Made by a program: the position numbers and the translations under genes. Positions 44,550 to 53,459 of a stretch of 64,000 bases of DNA are shown here, piece by piece. The stretch's first letter is position 1. Every line of letters begins with the position of its first letter. Below the pieces are notes generated by a model that was given only the letters and a program-made list of their open reading frames with translations, did no database searches and was not told the DNA's origin. This DNA comes from CAZBLK01 sp964492715 (GTDB lineage: Bacteria; Bacillota; Clostridia; Lachnospirales; WRBF01), in assembly GCA_964492715.1 (NCBI GenBank), contig CAZBLK010000014.1, forward strand, positions 6,439-70,438. The letters are read 5' to 3'.

Positions 44550-44597
44550 TCCCTCCTTTCATTGTAGTCTTGCTATTACAACGAATGAAAGAAGGGA
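44550..44597 (-). promoter_or_regulatory. hairpin covering the ribosome site of the 139-aa gene
   Basis: TCCCTCCTTTCATT and AATGAAAGAAGGGA pair over 14 bases with one mismatch. On the minus strand the AGGAGGGA that serves the next start is in the stem, so translation may need opening of this hairpin; it may also act as terminator for the anti-sigma gene. Confidence 0.55.
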
Positions 44598-44623
44598 TCT
44601 GTGACACTTAATTTAAAATTTTT

Positions 44624-45307
44624 TTATTTGTTCTCAATAATATTTTTCGCCATAGTTAATAGCTCGTTTTTGTTTATCGAACCTATAAGGGTATATGAGC
44701 AGGAACTGTCATACCACAAAAGTTGATGCGTACCTTTGTTCTCTATTATAGTAATGTTGTAACCTGAAAATTCCGTTTCAATAATGTCTGCTCCTTCTGT
44801 ATCTATGATAGTTTCACCTTGCGTTAATAGCCGTTGAATGTATACAAGTTCCGTCCCATTTGAATTAGCATAAGTAATTATTTGTTTATATTCACTTATT
44901 TTCTGCTCAATGACCTCAAATCCCTCTGGGATATATAGGGATTCTTTAGGGATTAACTTATCACTATCAGCATTTTCATCGCTCCCAACTACAATAGAGG
45001 TTAATTCTTCCAATTCCTGAATAATAAAGTCAAAAAACCTAACCCTGTATGCTTCAACGCTCATAGTAACCGTTAAACCAATTGATAAAGCAATCAATAT
45101 AACAGCAACTGCTTGTTTTGAATACTGCACAAAGCTACGCATAAAAGGGCTTCTGCGCTCATATTTTAAGAGCGCATTCATTTTACGTTCAAACCTTTTT
45201 GAAAATTTGTGACGTAGCCCAGCTTCAGAGGGTATTCTACGTATCATATTTTCTTCAGCTTTGCTCATATGCACATATAAAAAATCATCATCTATAATTT
45301 GGCTCAA
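44624..45307 (-). CDS. anti-sigma factor, DUF4367 type
   Basis: 227 aa: cytoplasmic N-terminus of about 70 residues, one membrane segment (AVAVILIALSIGLTVTMSVEA), and an outer C-terminal DUF4367 domain (PEGFEVIEQ, YIQRLLTQGE, LLWYDSSCSYTLIG). Start is TTG at 45307 with GAGGT upstream, inside the last codons of the sigma gene (20-base overlap). The arrangement is classic for a membrane anti-sigma factor that holds the adjacent ECF sigma. Confidence 0.85.
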   Translation of the reverse strand: MSQIIDDDFLYVHMSKAEENMIRRIPSEAGLRHKFSKRFERKMNALLKYERRSPFMRSFVQYSKQAVAVILIALSIGLTVTMSVEAYRVRFFDFIIQELEELTSIVVGSDENADSDKLIPKESLYIPEGFEVIEQKISEYKQIITYANSNGTELVYIQRLLTQGETIIDTEGADIIETEFSGYNITIIENKGTHQLLWYDSSCSYTLIGSINKNELLTMAKNIIENK

Positions 45308-45836
45308 CTTTATTTACCTCTTCTAATAATTGTGAAAGCTTCCTTTTGGCACGAGAAATTCTCTGACGGACATTATCCTCACTAATATGAAGAATACTCG
45401 CAATTTCCTTGTCATTATATCCTTGAGAATATTTTAACTTCATTACTGTTACATAATTTAAAGGTAACTTTTCAATATAAGATATTATTTCGTTAGAATC
45501 AGTTGCAGTCAAAGAAAAGTCTTCGTCATATATGTAGTATTCGGCTTCATCAAAAGAAACATTATTCTCTCGTTTACGCTTTCGGTAATAGTCTATTGCG
45601 ATATGCTCTGTTATTACAACGAGAAAAGAGCGTGTTTTGTGACAGTTGCTTTCATCTATCTTATCTAATTGCTTAACAATTCTTAGAAATGCTTGGTGTA
45701 CAATATCTTCGGCAACATAATTATCCTTTATAACACGCATAGCAACATAATACATAGTTTGCTTGTATCCATGATAAAGCCTTTCAAATTTCCGCTTTTC
45801 AATTTCCGATTCAATCACTGCCAAGTATATTACCAT
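45288..45836 (-). CDS. ECF-type RNA polymerase sigma factor
   Basis: 182 aa. Region 2 (YYVAMRVIKDNYVAEDIVHQAFLRIVKQLDKI, then TRSFLVVITEHIAIDYYRKRKRE) and region 4 (LPLNYVTVMKLKYSQGYNDKEIASILHISEDNVRQRISRAKRKL) are well conserved. First gene of a minus-strand unit with an anti-sigma factor and three small exported or membrane proteins, which are probably its targets or output. Start taken as the ATG at 45836; the ribosome site (GGTGAG) is weak. Confidence 0.92.
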   Translation of the reverse strand: MVIYLAVIESEIEKRKFERLYHGYKQTMYYVAMRVIKDNYVAEDIVHQAFLRIVKQLDKIDESNCHKTRSFLVVITEHIAIDYYRKRKRENNVSFDEAEYYIYDEDFSLTATDSNEIISYIEKLPLNYVTVMKLKYSQGYNDKEIASILHISEDNVRQRISRAKRKLSQLLEEVNKVEPNYR

Positions 45837-46063
45837 CACATAAGCTCACCACTTTATTATATAGTAACGGCACTGTTTTAAGGTTTCCCATTGTCGGTTT
45901 TATCAAAGTAAAAACAAGCACCAAAGTACAGAAATAGTTCTTTAACCAGTGTTATTAAAGCACAAATTTTGGTAAATTTCAACTGTTTAATAAGAAAAGG
46001 TTTGTTGGTATTGCCATATAGCCTTGAGGATAGTTTATAACGATTGCAAAACTGCATTAATTA
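45837..46063. other. intergenic region before ECF sigma gene
   Basis: About 230 bases, AT-rich, presumably holding the sigma-locus promoter. I see no clear autoregulatory ECF promoter motif. Confidence 0.35.
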
Positions 46064-46225
46064 GGGCGTGTTTTGTAAATCCATTTGCACGTCAATTAGA
46101 CAGACTTTCCTCTATGCTTCGTTAGAAAAAACCTTATTTACCTTTGAGTAAATGCAGCTTCTCCTTCCTCGTATAACGAAAAGTCTGTCCAAAAATCCTT
46201 ACTAAGCGATTTACCAAACACGCCC
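46064..46225. repeat. family B element with IS-like ends (copy B4), 162 bp
   Basis: Ends GGGCGTGTTTTGTAAAT / ATTTACCAAACACGCCC (one mismatch over 17). The left end differs by one base from the end of the insertion sequence starting at 63892. Inner arms AGACAGACTTT / AAAGTCTGTC and core CTTCGTTAGAA..CCTCGTATA. Left flank TA, right flank TT. Confidence 0.8.
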
Positions 46226-46264
46226 TTTGAATATCGTTCAAAAAATATAGCCTACAAGCCCACT

Positions 46265-46900
46265 TTACTTTATGTCATAAGGCTTCAATAATTTGTCAAC
46301 CTCTATTTTCTTCCCATCTTCCATAGTTTCGACCTTTGCAAAAACCCAGCCGTCTAAATTTTCTACATCAACACCTGCGTCTATAAATGGCTGTGGGTTA
46401 AGAACAAAAACTATGTCCTTGTCATTTGTAGTTATATCTTTTGCCCATTCAAACATATTACCGTTTCCAAGAGCGACACCATAGTGGTCAAGTGCCGCAT
46501 GATAACCTACGGCTTCTCTATTATTGGCTACGAGCTTTTCAAATGCTTTATTAGCACTTGATTCCTTTGAAAACTTGTTGTTTTCCATGCTTATAATAAG
46601 CTTTTCGCCGTCTACAGAAATATAGTTTGGCAATTTAGTTTTATCAAGCCCTGCATTTTCAAACGGAGCAAGTTCAAAAGCTATAGATATACTTTTTCCA
46701 AAACTAAAACTTTCTTTACTATCAGGAGATAACAAAGTATATCCTTCGTTTTCATCAGAAACTATTTTATTTGAATCTGCCCCAATAACATAATCAAAAG
46801 ACTTGACTGCGGTAGTAGCAACAACATCTGTTTGAGCACAGGCAGTAAGTGATGTAATTAATATTGCAGCAAGTGATAATAAAACAAATTTTTTCTTCAT
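46265..46900 (-). CDS. lipoprotein of copper locus, unknown family
   Basis: 211 aa with lipobox SLTAC near residue 17-21. The mature part is mixed alpha/beta with no Cys and few His or Met, so it is not an obvious metal binder. It begins 11 bases after the CopA stop and is the last gene of the copper unit. It reads like a small solute-binding or stress lipoprotein; I do not recognise the family. Confidence 0.75.
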   Translation of the reverse strand: MKKKFVLLSLAAILITSLTACAQTDVVATTAVKSFDYVIGADSNKIVSDENEGYTLLSPDSKESFSFGKSISIAFELAPFENAGLDKTKLPNYISVDGEKLIISMENNKFSKESSANKAFEKLVANNREAVGYHAALDHYGVALGNGNMFEWAKDITTNDKDIVFVLNPQPFIDAGVDVENLDGWVFAKVETMEDGKKIEVDKLLKPYDIK

Positions 46901-46910
46901 ATTTTACTCC

Positions 46911-49373
46911 TTATTTGTAAGCTTTAAAGCGTTTTAATCTTAGTGCGTTTGTAAGAACTGATACAGAGGATAAAGACATTGCAGCAGCAGCAAAAACAGG
47001 GTTAAGTAAAGGCCCACCGAATAAATAAAGAACTCCTGCTGCCACAGGTATACCTGCCACGTTGTAAGCAAAAGCCCAAAACAAATTTTGCTTTATGTTT
47101 TTTATAGTGCTTTTTGAAAGCTGAATTGCCGTTGGAACGTCCATTAAATCACTGTGCATAAGAACTATGTCAGCCGATTCCATTGCAACATCAGTGCCGC
47201 TGCCTATTGCTATTCCTATATCAGCTTGCGCTAAAGCAGGTGCATCGTTTATGCCGTCACCAACCATAGCAACCTTTTTTCCTTCTGCTTGCAGCTTTTT
47301 AACTTCGTTAGATTTATCTTGCGGCAAAACCTCGGAAAGCACCCTTGTAATTCCTACTTGTTTAGCAATTGCTTCTGCTGTACGTTTGTTATCACCGGTA
47401 ATCATTGCAACTTCAATACCCATTTCTGTAAGCCTTTTAATTGCTTTTGCACTGCTTGCTTTAACAACGTCTGCAACGGCTATAATTCCAGACAATTGTT
47501 TATCAATTGCAATATACATAGGTGTTTTGCCTTCGCTTGCAAGGCGGTTTGAATCGTTTTCCAAACTTGCAATGGAAATGCCTTGTTCGTTCATTAGCTT
47601 TAAGTTCCCTGCAAGCACTTCTGCTCCATCAATTGTCACTTTAATACCTCTGCCTGTAATTGCCTCAAAATTAGTTACAGGAAGTAAGCTTAAATTGTCT
47701 TTTTCTGCACCTCTTACAATTGCTTCGCCAAGAGGGTGTTCGCTTCCTTTTTCAGCAGAAGCCACAAGCTGTAAAAGTTTATTTTTGTCAATACCATTAG
47801 TTGCAATTACATCAGTTACTTCTGGCTTACCTTCTGTTATAGTACCTGTTTTATCAAAAACAATTGTCTTAATCTTATGAGTAGTTTCAAGGGCTTCGCC
47901 GCCCTTAATAAGTATGCCGTTTTCAGCACCTTTACCTGTTCCAACCATTATAGCAGTAGGTGTTGCAAGCCCCAACGCACATGGACAAGCTATAACTAAA
48001 ACGGCAATAAATATAGTCAGCGAAAAAACAAGAGATTGTCCGCTAATAAGCCAACCAGCAAAAGCTATAACCGCAATAACAAACACTATTGGCACAAAGT
48101 AACCCGAAACAATGTCAGCCATTTGGGCAATTGGTGCTTTAGAGCCTTGTGCGTCCTCAACCAGCTTAATAATTTGTGCAAGTGCTGTGTCGCTTCCAAC
48201 TTTTGTTGCTTTAAATTTAATTAAGCCGTTTTTATTAATGCTTGCAGCATAAACTTTGTCCCCAGCCTTTTTATCAACCGGCATACTTTCGCCTGTAAGC
48301 ATTGCTTCGTCAATTGCTGTTGTCCCTTCCACAACAACGCCATCTACCGGTATTTTTGAACCAGGCTTAACAAGGATTATATCGTCAACCATTACTTCTT
48401 CTATTGGTGTTTCTATTTCTATGTTGTTTTTAATTACGATAGCTGTTTTCGGAGCTAGTCCCATTAGTTTTTTAATAGCCTCACTTGTTTTACCCTTTGA
48501 AACAGCTTCAAGTGATTTGCCAAGAAGTATGAGAGTAATAATAACACCTGCTGTTTCAAAATATAAGCCTTCAACATAATGCAAGTCGCCCGTCCAAATT
48601 TTATATGTTGAATAAAGGCTGTAAATTGCTGCGGCTGATGTACCTATGGCAATTAGGCTGTCCATGTTAGGCGAGCGAAGCCAAATTGCACGGAAGCCTA
48701 CCGTGTAAAAACGATATCCTGCAACAATAATTGGTATAGTTAAAAATATTTGAACCAAGGCAAAGTTAAGTGGATAATTCATCGGCTCAATAATTTTTGG
48801 CACAGGAGCGTTAAACCATGAAATCATTGTTCCCATTGCAATGTATAAAAGAGGAATGGTAAAAACAGCAGCAACTGTAAACTTTCTCCACAAAGTTTTA
48901 ATTTCTTTTTCCTTGCGGATTTTATCTTCATCAACAGAAACCTTTTGAGCAACCTCTGCCCACTTATAGCCAGCTTTTTCAACAGCCTGTCTAACCGCAG
49001 CCATATTAGTTTTTTGTGAATCAATTTCACAAGTTAACCTTTCTGTAGCAAGGTTAACGGAAACAGACTTAACACCGTCAATTTTGCCAACAACTTTTTC
49101 AATTCTTGTTGCACAAGCCGCACAAGTCATGCCAATTATTTTAAGCGTGCTTGCTCCTTGTGAAGCCTGTTGCTCTGCTTTATATCCAACTTTTTCAACA
49201 CTTCTAATTATATCTTGAAGGGAAACCTTGCTTTCATTTGCTTCAACAGTCATTTTTTCAGTGGCGAGGTTAACGGAAACAGAGTTTATACCTTCAATTT
49301 TCCCAACCACCTTTTCAATTCTTGAAGCACAAGCAGCACAGGTCATTCCGCTTATTTTCAGTGTTTCTTTCAT
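46911..49373 (-). CDS. copA: copper-exporting P1B-type ATPase CopA
   Basis: Exports Cu(I) from the cytoplasm. 820 aa. Two N-terminal HMA domains, each with GMTCAAC (near residues 8 and 82), eight membrane segments, the Cu(I) transport motif CPCALGLATP, phosphorylation site DKTGTITEG, SEHPLGEA in the nucleotide domain, and GDGINDAPAL hinge. Middle of a minus-strand copper unit: SafE-fusion, cupredoxin-like protein, CopA, lipoprotein. Confidence 0.97.
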   Translation of the reverse strand: MKETLKISGMTCAACASRIEKVVGKIEGINSVSVNLATEKMTVEANESKVSLQDIIRSVEKVGYKAEQQASQGASTLKIIGMTCAACATRIEKVVGKIDGVKSVSVNLATERLTCEIDSQKTNMAAVRQAVEKAGYKWAEVAQKVSVDEDKIRKEKEIKTLWRKFTVAAVFTIPLLYIAMGTMISWFNAPVPKIIEPMNYPLNFALVQIFLTIPIIVAGYRFYTVGFRAIWLRSPNMDSLIAIGTSAAAIYSLYSTYKIWTGDLHYVEGLYFETAGVIITLILLGKSLEAVSKGKTSEAIKKLMGLAPKTAIVIKNNIEIETPIEEVMVDDIILVKPGSKIPVDGVVVEGTTAIDEAMLTGESMPVDKKAGDKVYAASINKNGLIKFKATKVGSDTALAQIIKLVEDAQGSKAPIAQMADIVSGYFVPIVFVIAVIAFAGWLISGQSLVFSLTIFIAVLVIACPCALGLATPTAIMVGTGKGAENGILIKGGEALETTHKIKTIVFDKTGTITEGKPEVTDVIATNGIDKNKLLQLVASAEKGSEHPLGEAIVRGAEKDNLSLLPVTNFEAITGRGIKVTIDGAEVLAGNLKLMNEQGISIASLENDSNRLASEGKTPMYIAIDKQLSGIIAVADVVKASSAKAIKRLTEMGIEVAMITGDNKRTAEAIAKQVGITRVLSEVLPQDKSNEVKKLQAEGKKVAMVGDGINDAPALAQADIGIAIGSGTDVAMESADIVLMHSDLMDVPTAIQLSKSTIKNIKQNLFWAFAYNVAGIPVAAGVLYLFGGPLLNPVFAAAAMSLSSVSVLTNALRLKRFKAYK

Positions 49374-49410
49374 TTTTTCCTAATGCCTCCATCTTGTTTA
49401 AGTTTTTATT

Positions 49411-50019
49411 TTAATTTCCGCAGCAGCAACCGCCAGCTTGTGGAAGATTTGCGATTTGTGCTTGTATTTCAGCTTCATCATAATTGTTAATATCGTCAAC
49501 AACAGCAATTGTAGAGTTAATCATACCCATCCAACAGCTATATTGTATTATTCCAGACTCTGTAGGAGTAAATTCAATCACATTATCGCCGACATTTAAG
49601 GTTTTCAAAATTTCATAGTTAGGTATAATTATTTCATTGTTACAAGAATTAAGTGTTGCAGCATCAGCTACAATAGTCCATTTAACAGGAACATCTTTTT
49701 GAACAGTTAAAGCTGGATAGCCGTATGGTTCAAGCTGTGTTACAATTTCTTGAACATTTTCTTTAACTGTAGCTGTTTGAGAAGTTGTTGCAGATAAATT
49801 TGATACCTGTGACCATTCAAAAGCATTTGTGTCTGGATTTAAAGCCACGGGCTGAAATATATTAAGTTTGTCTTGTTGATTGGCAACAAATTCTGTACTT
49901 TGGTTATTTGGTGTAGAATTTCCGATTAGTCCAAGTTCACTTGCACCCATTACAGTAATACCAGCTAAGAAAGCAATAGATAAAGCTGAAATACCTACTA
50001 AAATTCCTTTATTTTTCAT
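49411..50019 (-). CDS. membrane-anchored cupredoxin-like protein with Cys-rich tail
   Basis: 202 aa. N-terminal signal or anchor (GILVGISALSIAFLAGITV), a linker, then a cupredoxin-like domain from about 90 to 180: NSCNNEIIIPNY, FTPTESG, YSCWMGMI, offering Cys, Cys and two Met as soft-metal ligands. The C-terminus GGCCCGN adds three adjacent cysteines. The domain is clearly paralogous to the C-terminal domain of the next gene upstream (shared EFTPTE-x-G and YSCWM-x-MI). It lies 38 bases before copA. Probably extracellular Cu binding or delivery. Confidence 0.82.
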   Translation of the reverse strand: MKNKGILVGISALSIAFLAGITVMGASELGLIGNSTPNNQSTEFVANQQDKLNIFQPVALNPDTNAFEWSQVSNLSATTSQTATVKENVQEIVTQLEPYGYPALTVQKDVPVKWTIVADAATLNSCNNEIIIPNYEILKTLNVGDNVIEFTPTESGIIQYSCWMGMINSTIAVVDDINNYDEAEIQAQIANLPQAGGCCCGN

Positions 50020-50077
50020 TTCATTACCTCTTTTCTTAATTAGACTACATTATTATAAAAATTTATTGTGTAGGTTT

Positions 50078-50090
50078 TATGGAGATACAG
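50078..50090 (-). promoter_or_regulatory. copper-locus upstream box (copy 1)
   Basis: TATGGAGATACAG preceded by TTGTGTAG with a 4-base spacer, 60 bases before the cupredoxin-like gene. The same composite, same spacing, occurs before the SafE-fusion gene at 51517. Candidate operator. Confidence 0.5.
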
Positions 50091-50101
50091 TTTCACCTTT
50101 T

Positions 50102-51424
50102 TTATTCTACAACGGTTATACTGCTTCTAATCATATTCATCCAGCAGCTATAAGGAACAACGCCTGTTTCAGTTGGAGTAAACTCAACTATGTTGTCCCC
50201 TGCTGCAAGCGGCATTTCAATACCGTATGTAGGAATCATAATGGCGTTGTTGCAACCGTTCAAGTTACTTGCTTCTGCATGTAAATTAAATTTAACAGGA
50301 ATATCTTTCTTTACTGTTATTGGTGCATAACTTCTTCGGCTAACCTCAATAGTAACAACTTGGTATCCATCTACAATAACAGGCTCGAAATTACTTGTGT
50401 CACTGGTTTCTGTTCCTATTGCTAAAAAGCCAGACATGTTAAGCCCAGTATTAAACATTCCTATACCAAGAACTATTACAAGAACAGCACTTACTGACAT
50501 CATTTTTGCTGTAAACCTTTTAGATAAAAATGAGCTTACAGCACCAAACCCAAACATCAGCGGAGTTGTTCCAAGGCTAAATAAAAACATTGAAATTGCG
50601 CCTTGAATTGCGTTACCTGTAGAAAGGGCATAAAGTTGCATTGCTTGAAGTGGTCCACATGGCATAAGCCCATTAAGCAACCCTATGTATAATGGGCTAT
50701 TACTTTTTCCGCTTATATTGCTTGTTAAAAATCTAGGCAGTTTAAAATTAAATCGTCTAAGCCAAGGGAATACGTTAAGCATGTTTAAGCCCATGATTAT
50801 CATAAAAATGCCTGCAAATAAAGCAACCGCCCCACGCATTACACCATTAAAGCTGATTATAGAGCCTATTGCGCCTACAATTGCGCCTATTACTGTGTAA
50901 GATATAACACGGCCTAAGTTATATAAAAAACTTGGACGTAGTTTATCAAGTTTGTTTTCTCCTGTAACACCAACGCATTGTGAAAGGTTAATACCACCGC
51001 ACATACCAATACAGTGAACTGATGTCAAAAGACCAATTACAAATATGGCAGCATAGCTCATTCCTGCTTTTGCTTCGGGAAAGTAATTAAAAAAAGCAAA
51101 ACCGCCAAATCGGTCAATAATCATAGAAGCACCAAGTATGATAATTGCTATTATTGCAAGCTGAGAATAGTTTGCAGTCTCACTTTTACTTTTTGCGCTA
51201 CTTCTTTCAACCACCTCATAATTAAGCGAAGAAATTGTTTTCTTAATTTTTGCAAGGTTTACTTTTCTTTCATCAAAGCTAACATTAACTTTGCTGCTTG
51301 CATAGCTTGCGTTAACATTTTTAACTCCATCAATGGCTTTTAGTTTTCTCTCAATTTTCATTTCACAGCCGCTGCATGTCATACCGTTTACAGATAACTG
51401 CTTTGAAACAATGCTTTCAGACAT
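50102..51424 (-). CDS. HMA - SafE/TauE-type membrane protein - cupredoxin fusion
   Basis: 440-aa three-part protein. Residues about 8-70: heavy-metal-associated domain with GMTCSGCE. Residues about 85-330: SafE-type membrane domain (HCIGMCGGINLSQC and GLMPCGPLQAMQLYALSTGN), related to the CcoH/DsbD-like copper transport proteins. Residues about 350-440: cupredoxin-like domain (NGCNNAIMIPTY, EFTPTETG, YSCWMNMI). The parts suggest a path for copper from a cytoplasmic HMA, through the membrane, to an outer cupredoxin. First gene of the copper unit, with the box and a duplicated upstream region before it. Copper is inferred from motifs and from copA next door. Confidence 0.87.
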   Translation of the reverse strand: MSESIVSKQLSVNGMTCSGCEMKIERKLKAIDGVKNVNASYASSKVNVSFDERKVNLAKIKKTISSLNYEVVERSSAKSKSETANYSQLAIIAIIILGASMIIDRFGGFAFFNYFPEAKAGMSYAAIFVIGLLTSVHCIGMCGGINLSQCVGVTGENKLDKLRPSFLYNLGRVISYTVIGAIVGAIGSIISFNGVMRGAVALFAGIFMIIMGLNMLNVFPWLRRFNFKLPRFLTSNISGKSNSPLYIGLLNGLMPCGPLQAMQLYALSTGNAIQGAISMFLFSLGTTPLMFGFGAVSSFLSKRFTAKMMSVSAVLVIVLGIGMFNTGLNMSGFLAIGTETSDTSNFEPVIVDGYQVVTIEVSRRSYAPITVKKDIPVKFNLHAEASNLNGCNNAIMIPTYGIEMPLAAGDNIVEFTPTETGVVPYSCWMNMIRSSITVVE

Positions 51425-51443
51425 ATCTTACCTCCACAACTAT

Positions 51444-51535
51444 TATTATACCAACAATTAAATCCCTTGTGAAATATTTGTTATCAACTAACACTATAAT
51501 AAATTTGTGTAGAATATATGGAGATATAGCTAAAT
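51444..51535. repeat. duplicated 92-bp upstream region (copy 1)
   Basis: Identical to 54176-54267 except two bases. Contains the TTGTGTAG-N4-TATGGAGATATAG box (51505-51529). Here it is the control region of the SafE-fusion gene. Confidence 0.85.
51517..51529 (-). promoter_or_regulatory. copper-locus upstream box (copy 2)
   Basis: TATGGAGATATAG preceded by TTGTGTAG four bases earlier, about 95 bases ahead of the SafE-fusion start. Candidate binding site of the OmpR-type regulator encoded at 56278. Confidence 0.5.
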
Positions 51536-51540
51536 CAATA

Positions 51541-51645
51541 TATAGCAATTCAGTTTTTAATTGACATTGTCTATCGGTCAAAAAGCCAAACGGCTAGTCG
51601 TTTGGCTTCCCTCTGCCAATATTGTTAAAAACTGGAGTTGCTATA
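51541..51645. repeat. family C palindromic element (copy C2), 105 bp
   Basis: Ends TATAGCAATTCAGTTTTTAA and its inverted copy ending in GGAGTTGCTATA; inner arms GCCAAACG-GCTAGT-CGTTTGGC. Adjacent to the copper-locus control region. Confidence 0.75.
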
Positions 51646-52248
51646 ATATTGCTTTTAGGCTTTTAGCAAAATGCATACGAGGTCACTGGGCTATAGAATC
51701 CATGACTTGCATCTTGTTGTAACATTTAAAGAAGATAGCAACAAAACTTTAGACAAAACCTCCACACTTAATTTGAATGTTTTATGAAAATTTGCATTAT
51801 CTGTTTTAAAATTGTTAGACACGGGCAAAAAAAGAAGCCTAAAACGCAAAAGATACTTGTTTTGTGCCAATTCAAAATAATACTTTAGCTACACCTTCAG
51901 GCACAGTGGGTCAGAAATTGATTAGAATAGAGTATGGGGTGTAAATTATTTCTATCATTATCATCTTTATAATCGATTGCCAAATTCCCATGCATTTTAT
52001 GGAATACCTTTTTAACTAATATAAAGGCATTCCAAATCTACAAATTTGCAAGCAATTAGCATTTCTACCTTTTCTAAATGAATGGAAGTGCTATTTGCTT
52101 TTGCAACTCCGCATGTACATTTGCAAGGGGTTACATACAAATTTATTTATCACTGCTTCCTTACAATTTTACGCTTTTAATGTTATAATTAAAGTAATGG
52201 TTTATTCTAGTTTTTACCTGTGTACATACGAAAGGAATTGTTTTGTTT
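51646..52248. other. non-coding region, decayed
   Basis: About 600 AT-rich bases with stop codons in all frames. It has two hairpins (GGAATACCTTTT/AAAGGCATTCC near 51998-52035; AGCATTTC/GAAGTGCT near 52058-52095). No gene recognised. Confidence 0.4.
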
Positions 52249-52912
52249 ATGAAAATTAAACAATTAAAATTCACTATAGTTATTACCTCAGTAGTAATTA
52301 CTATTATTATTATTTTAGCATTTAGCCAAAGTGTTCTTTGTATACGTCCCGTTTATAACTCAACTTTGTTTGGTGTTATTGATAGTTCTTTGTCTAACAC
52401 CTATGAAAAATAGAGACAAATTTTACAACACAAAATAGTACAGGTAAAAAGACACATGGAGACGCATTAATTGACTTTTGTAAACTTTATGCTCCAAATG
52501 CACAGGTTTATTATTATAACGCAGAAAATGAAACAGGAAAAATAACAGATGCACACATAATAAAAGGATTATGATAGAAAATGATATAAAGTATGTAAAC
52601 ATTAATTTAAGTTCTAAGTATTATTCAAAAAACTTAGAGGATTTTATAAACAAAAATAAAGATAAACTTATCATAGTCTCAAGCGCAAGCAATTTGAGAA
52701 ATACGTTAGACTACCCTTCGATGTATGATAATATTTCGTCTGTTGGTGTTAAAAATAACACCAATGAAAAATATTTGAAAATTGGATATAGAACAAACAA
52801 AATATTAATTTTGGGAAAAAATTTAAGTGTAAACTATTATAATGGGAATTCATTTCTGGCAATTGTACATACAGTTAATGAATCATCAAAACATTTGGAG
52901 GGTGAAAAATAG
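52249..52912 (+). pseudogene. degenerate subtilisin-like (S8) serine protease
   Basis: Three consecutive frame pieces read as one short subtilase. Piece 1 (52249-52413) has a membrane segment and FGVIDSSLS, matching the catalytic Asp region. Piece 2 (about 52416-52569, other frame) has KKTHGDALIDF (His) and YAPNAQVYYYNAEN. Piece 3 (52571-52912, third frame) has INLSSKY, IVSSASN (oxyanion Asn), YPSMYDNISSVGV and NGNSFLA (Ser). The stop at 52411 and two frameshifts break it. The catalytic texts are still recognisable but eroded, so the loss is fairly recent. Identification is by motif order, not by whole-length similarity. Confidence 0.65.
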
Positions 52913-53434
52913 ATGAATAAATTAATCCAAAAACATCAATATTTGAAATTTTGCTGTAATCCTAGCGGGTCAGCTTATAGTCAATTAATTGAGTTAATGT
53001 TCAGTTTATCAGATTGTTTTATTTTGGCAGAAAGATTAGACGTTAATAAGGATAATAAGCTTATTGACACTTTACAAGCTCTTAAAAAGTTTGAGTTAAG
53101 CACAAAATACCAGCGGTCATGGGCTGGTACAAAGACATTAGGTTTCCCTGCTAAAATACATTATTATAAGGTTTGTGATGAAACTAAAGAAGTACTCATA
53201 AATACAGCAAATAGTCTATATGAATGGGTTCAACCGCTATTGCCTGAAGACTTATCATTTATTTCTGAAAATAGATATATTATGATTACTACATCACATG
53301 AAAAAAGTGGTGGAATAGTCGTACCTAATTCAGAGGTATTAGAGAAAGCAAAATTAATAAATAATCTTAAAGTTGAATCTACCTATATATCAATGTACAA
53401 TAAGGTTGTACAAAGCTTGGATTGCAATTTATAA
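52913..53434 (+). CDS. unknown protein downstream of broken subtilase
   Basis: 173 aa, ATG directly after the stop of the subtilase remnant. No signal peptide or membrane segment. Mixed alpha/beta sequence (YLKFCCNPSGSAYSQLIELMFSLSDCFIL, KYQRSWAGTKTLGFPAKIHYYKV). I do not recognise a family. The head-to-tail contact suggests it was the partner of the protease. Codon use is AT-rich like the remnant. Confidence 0.6.
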   Translation: MNKLIQKHQYLKFCCNPSGSAYSQLIELMFSLSDCFILAERLDVNKDNKLIDTLQALKKFELSTKYQRSWAGTKTLGFPAKIHYYKVCDETKEVLINTANSLYEWVQPLLPEDLSFISENRYIMITTSHEKSGGIVVPNSEVLEKAKLINNLKVESTYISMYNKVVQSLDCNL

Positions 53435-53459
53435 AATCTGATATTGGAAGGTGTTTTTA

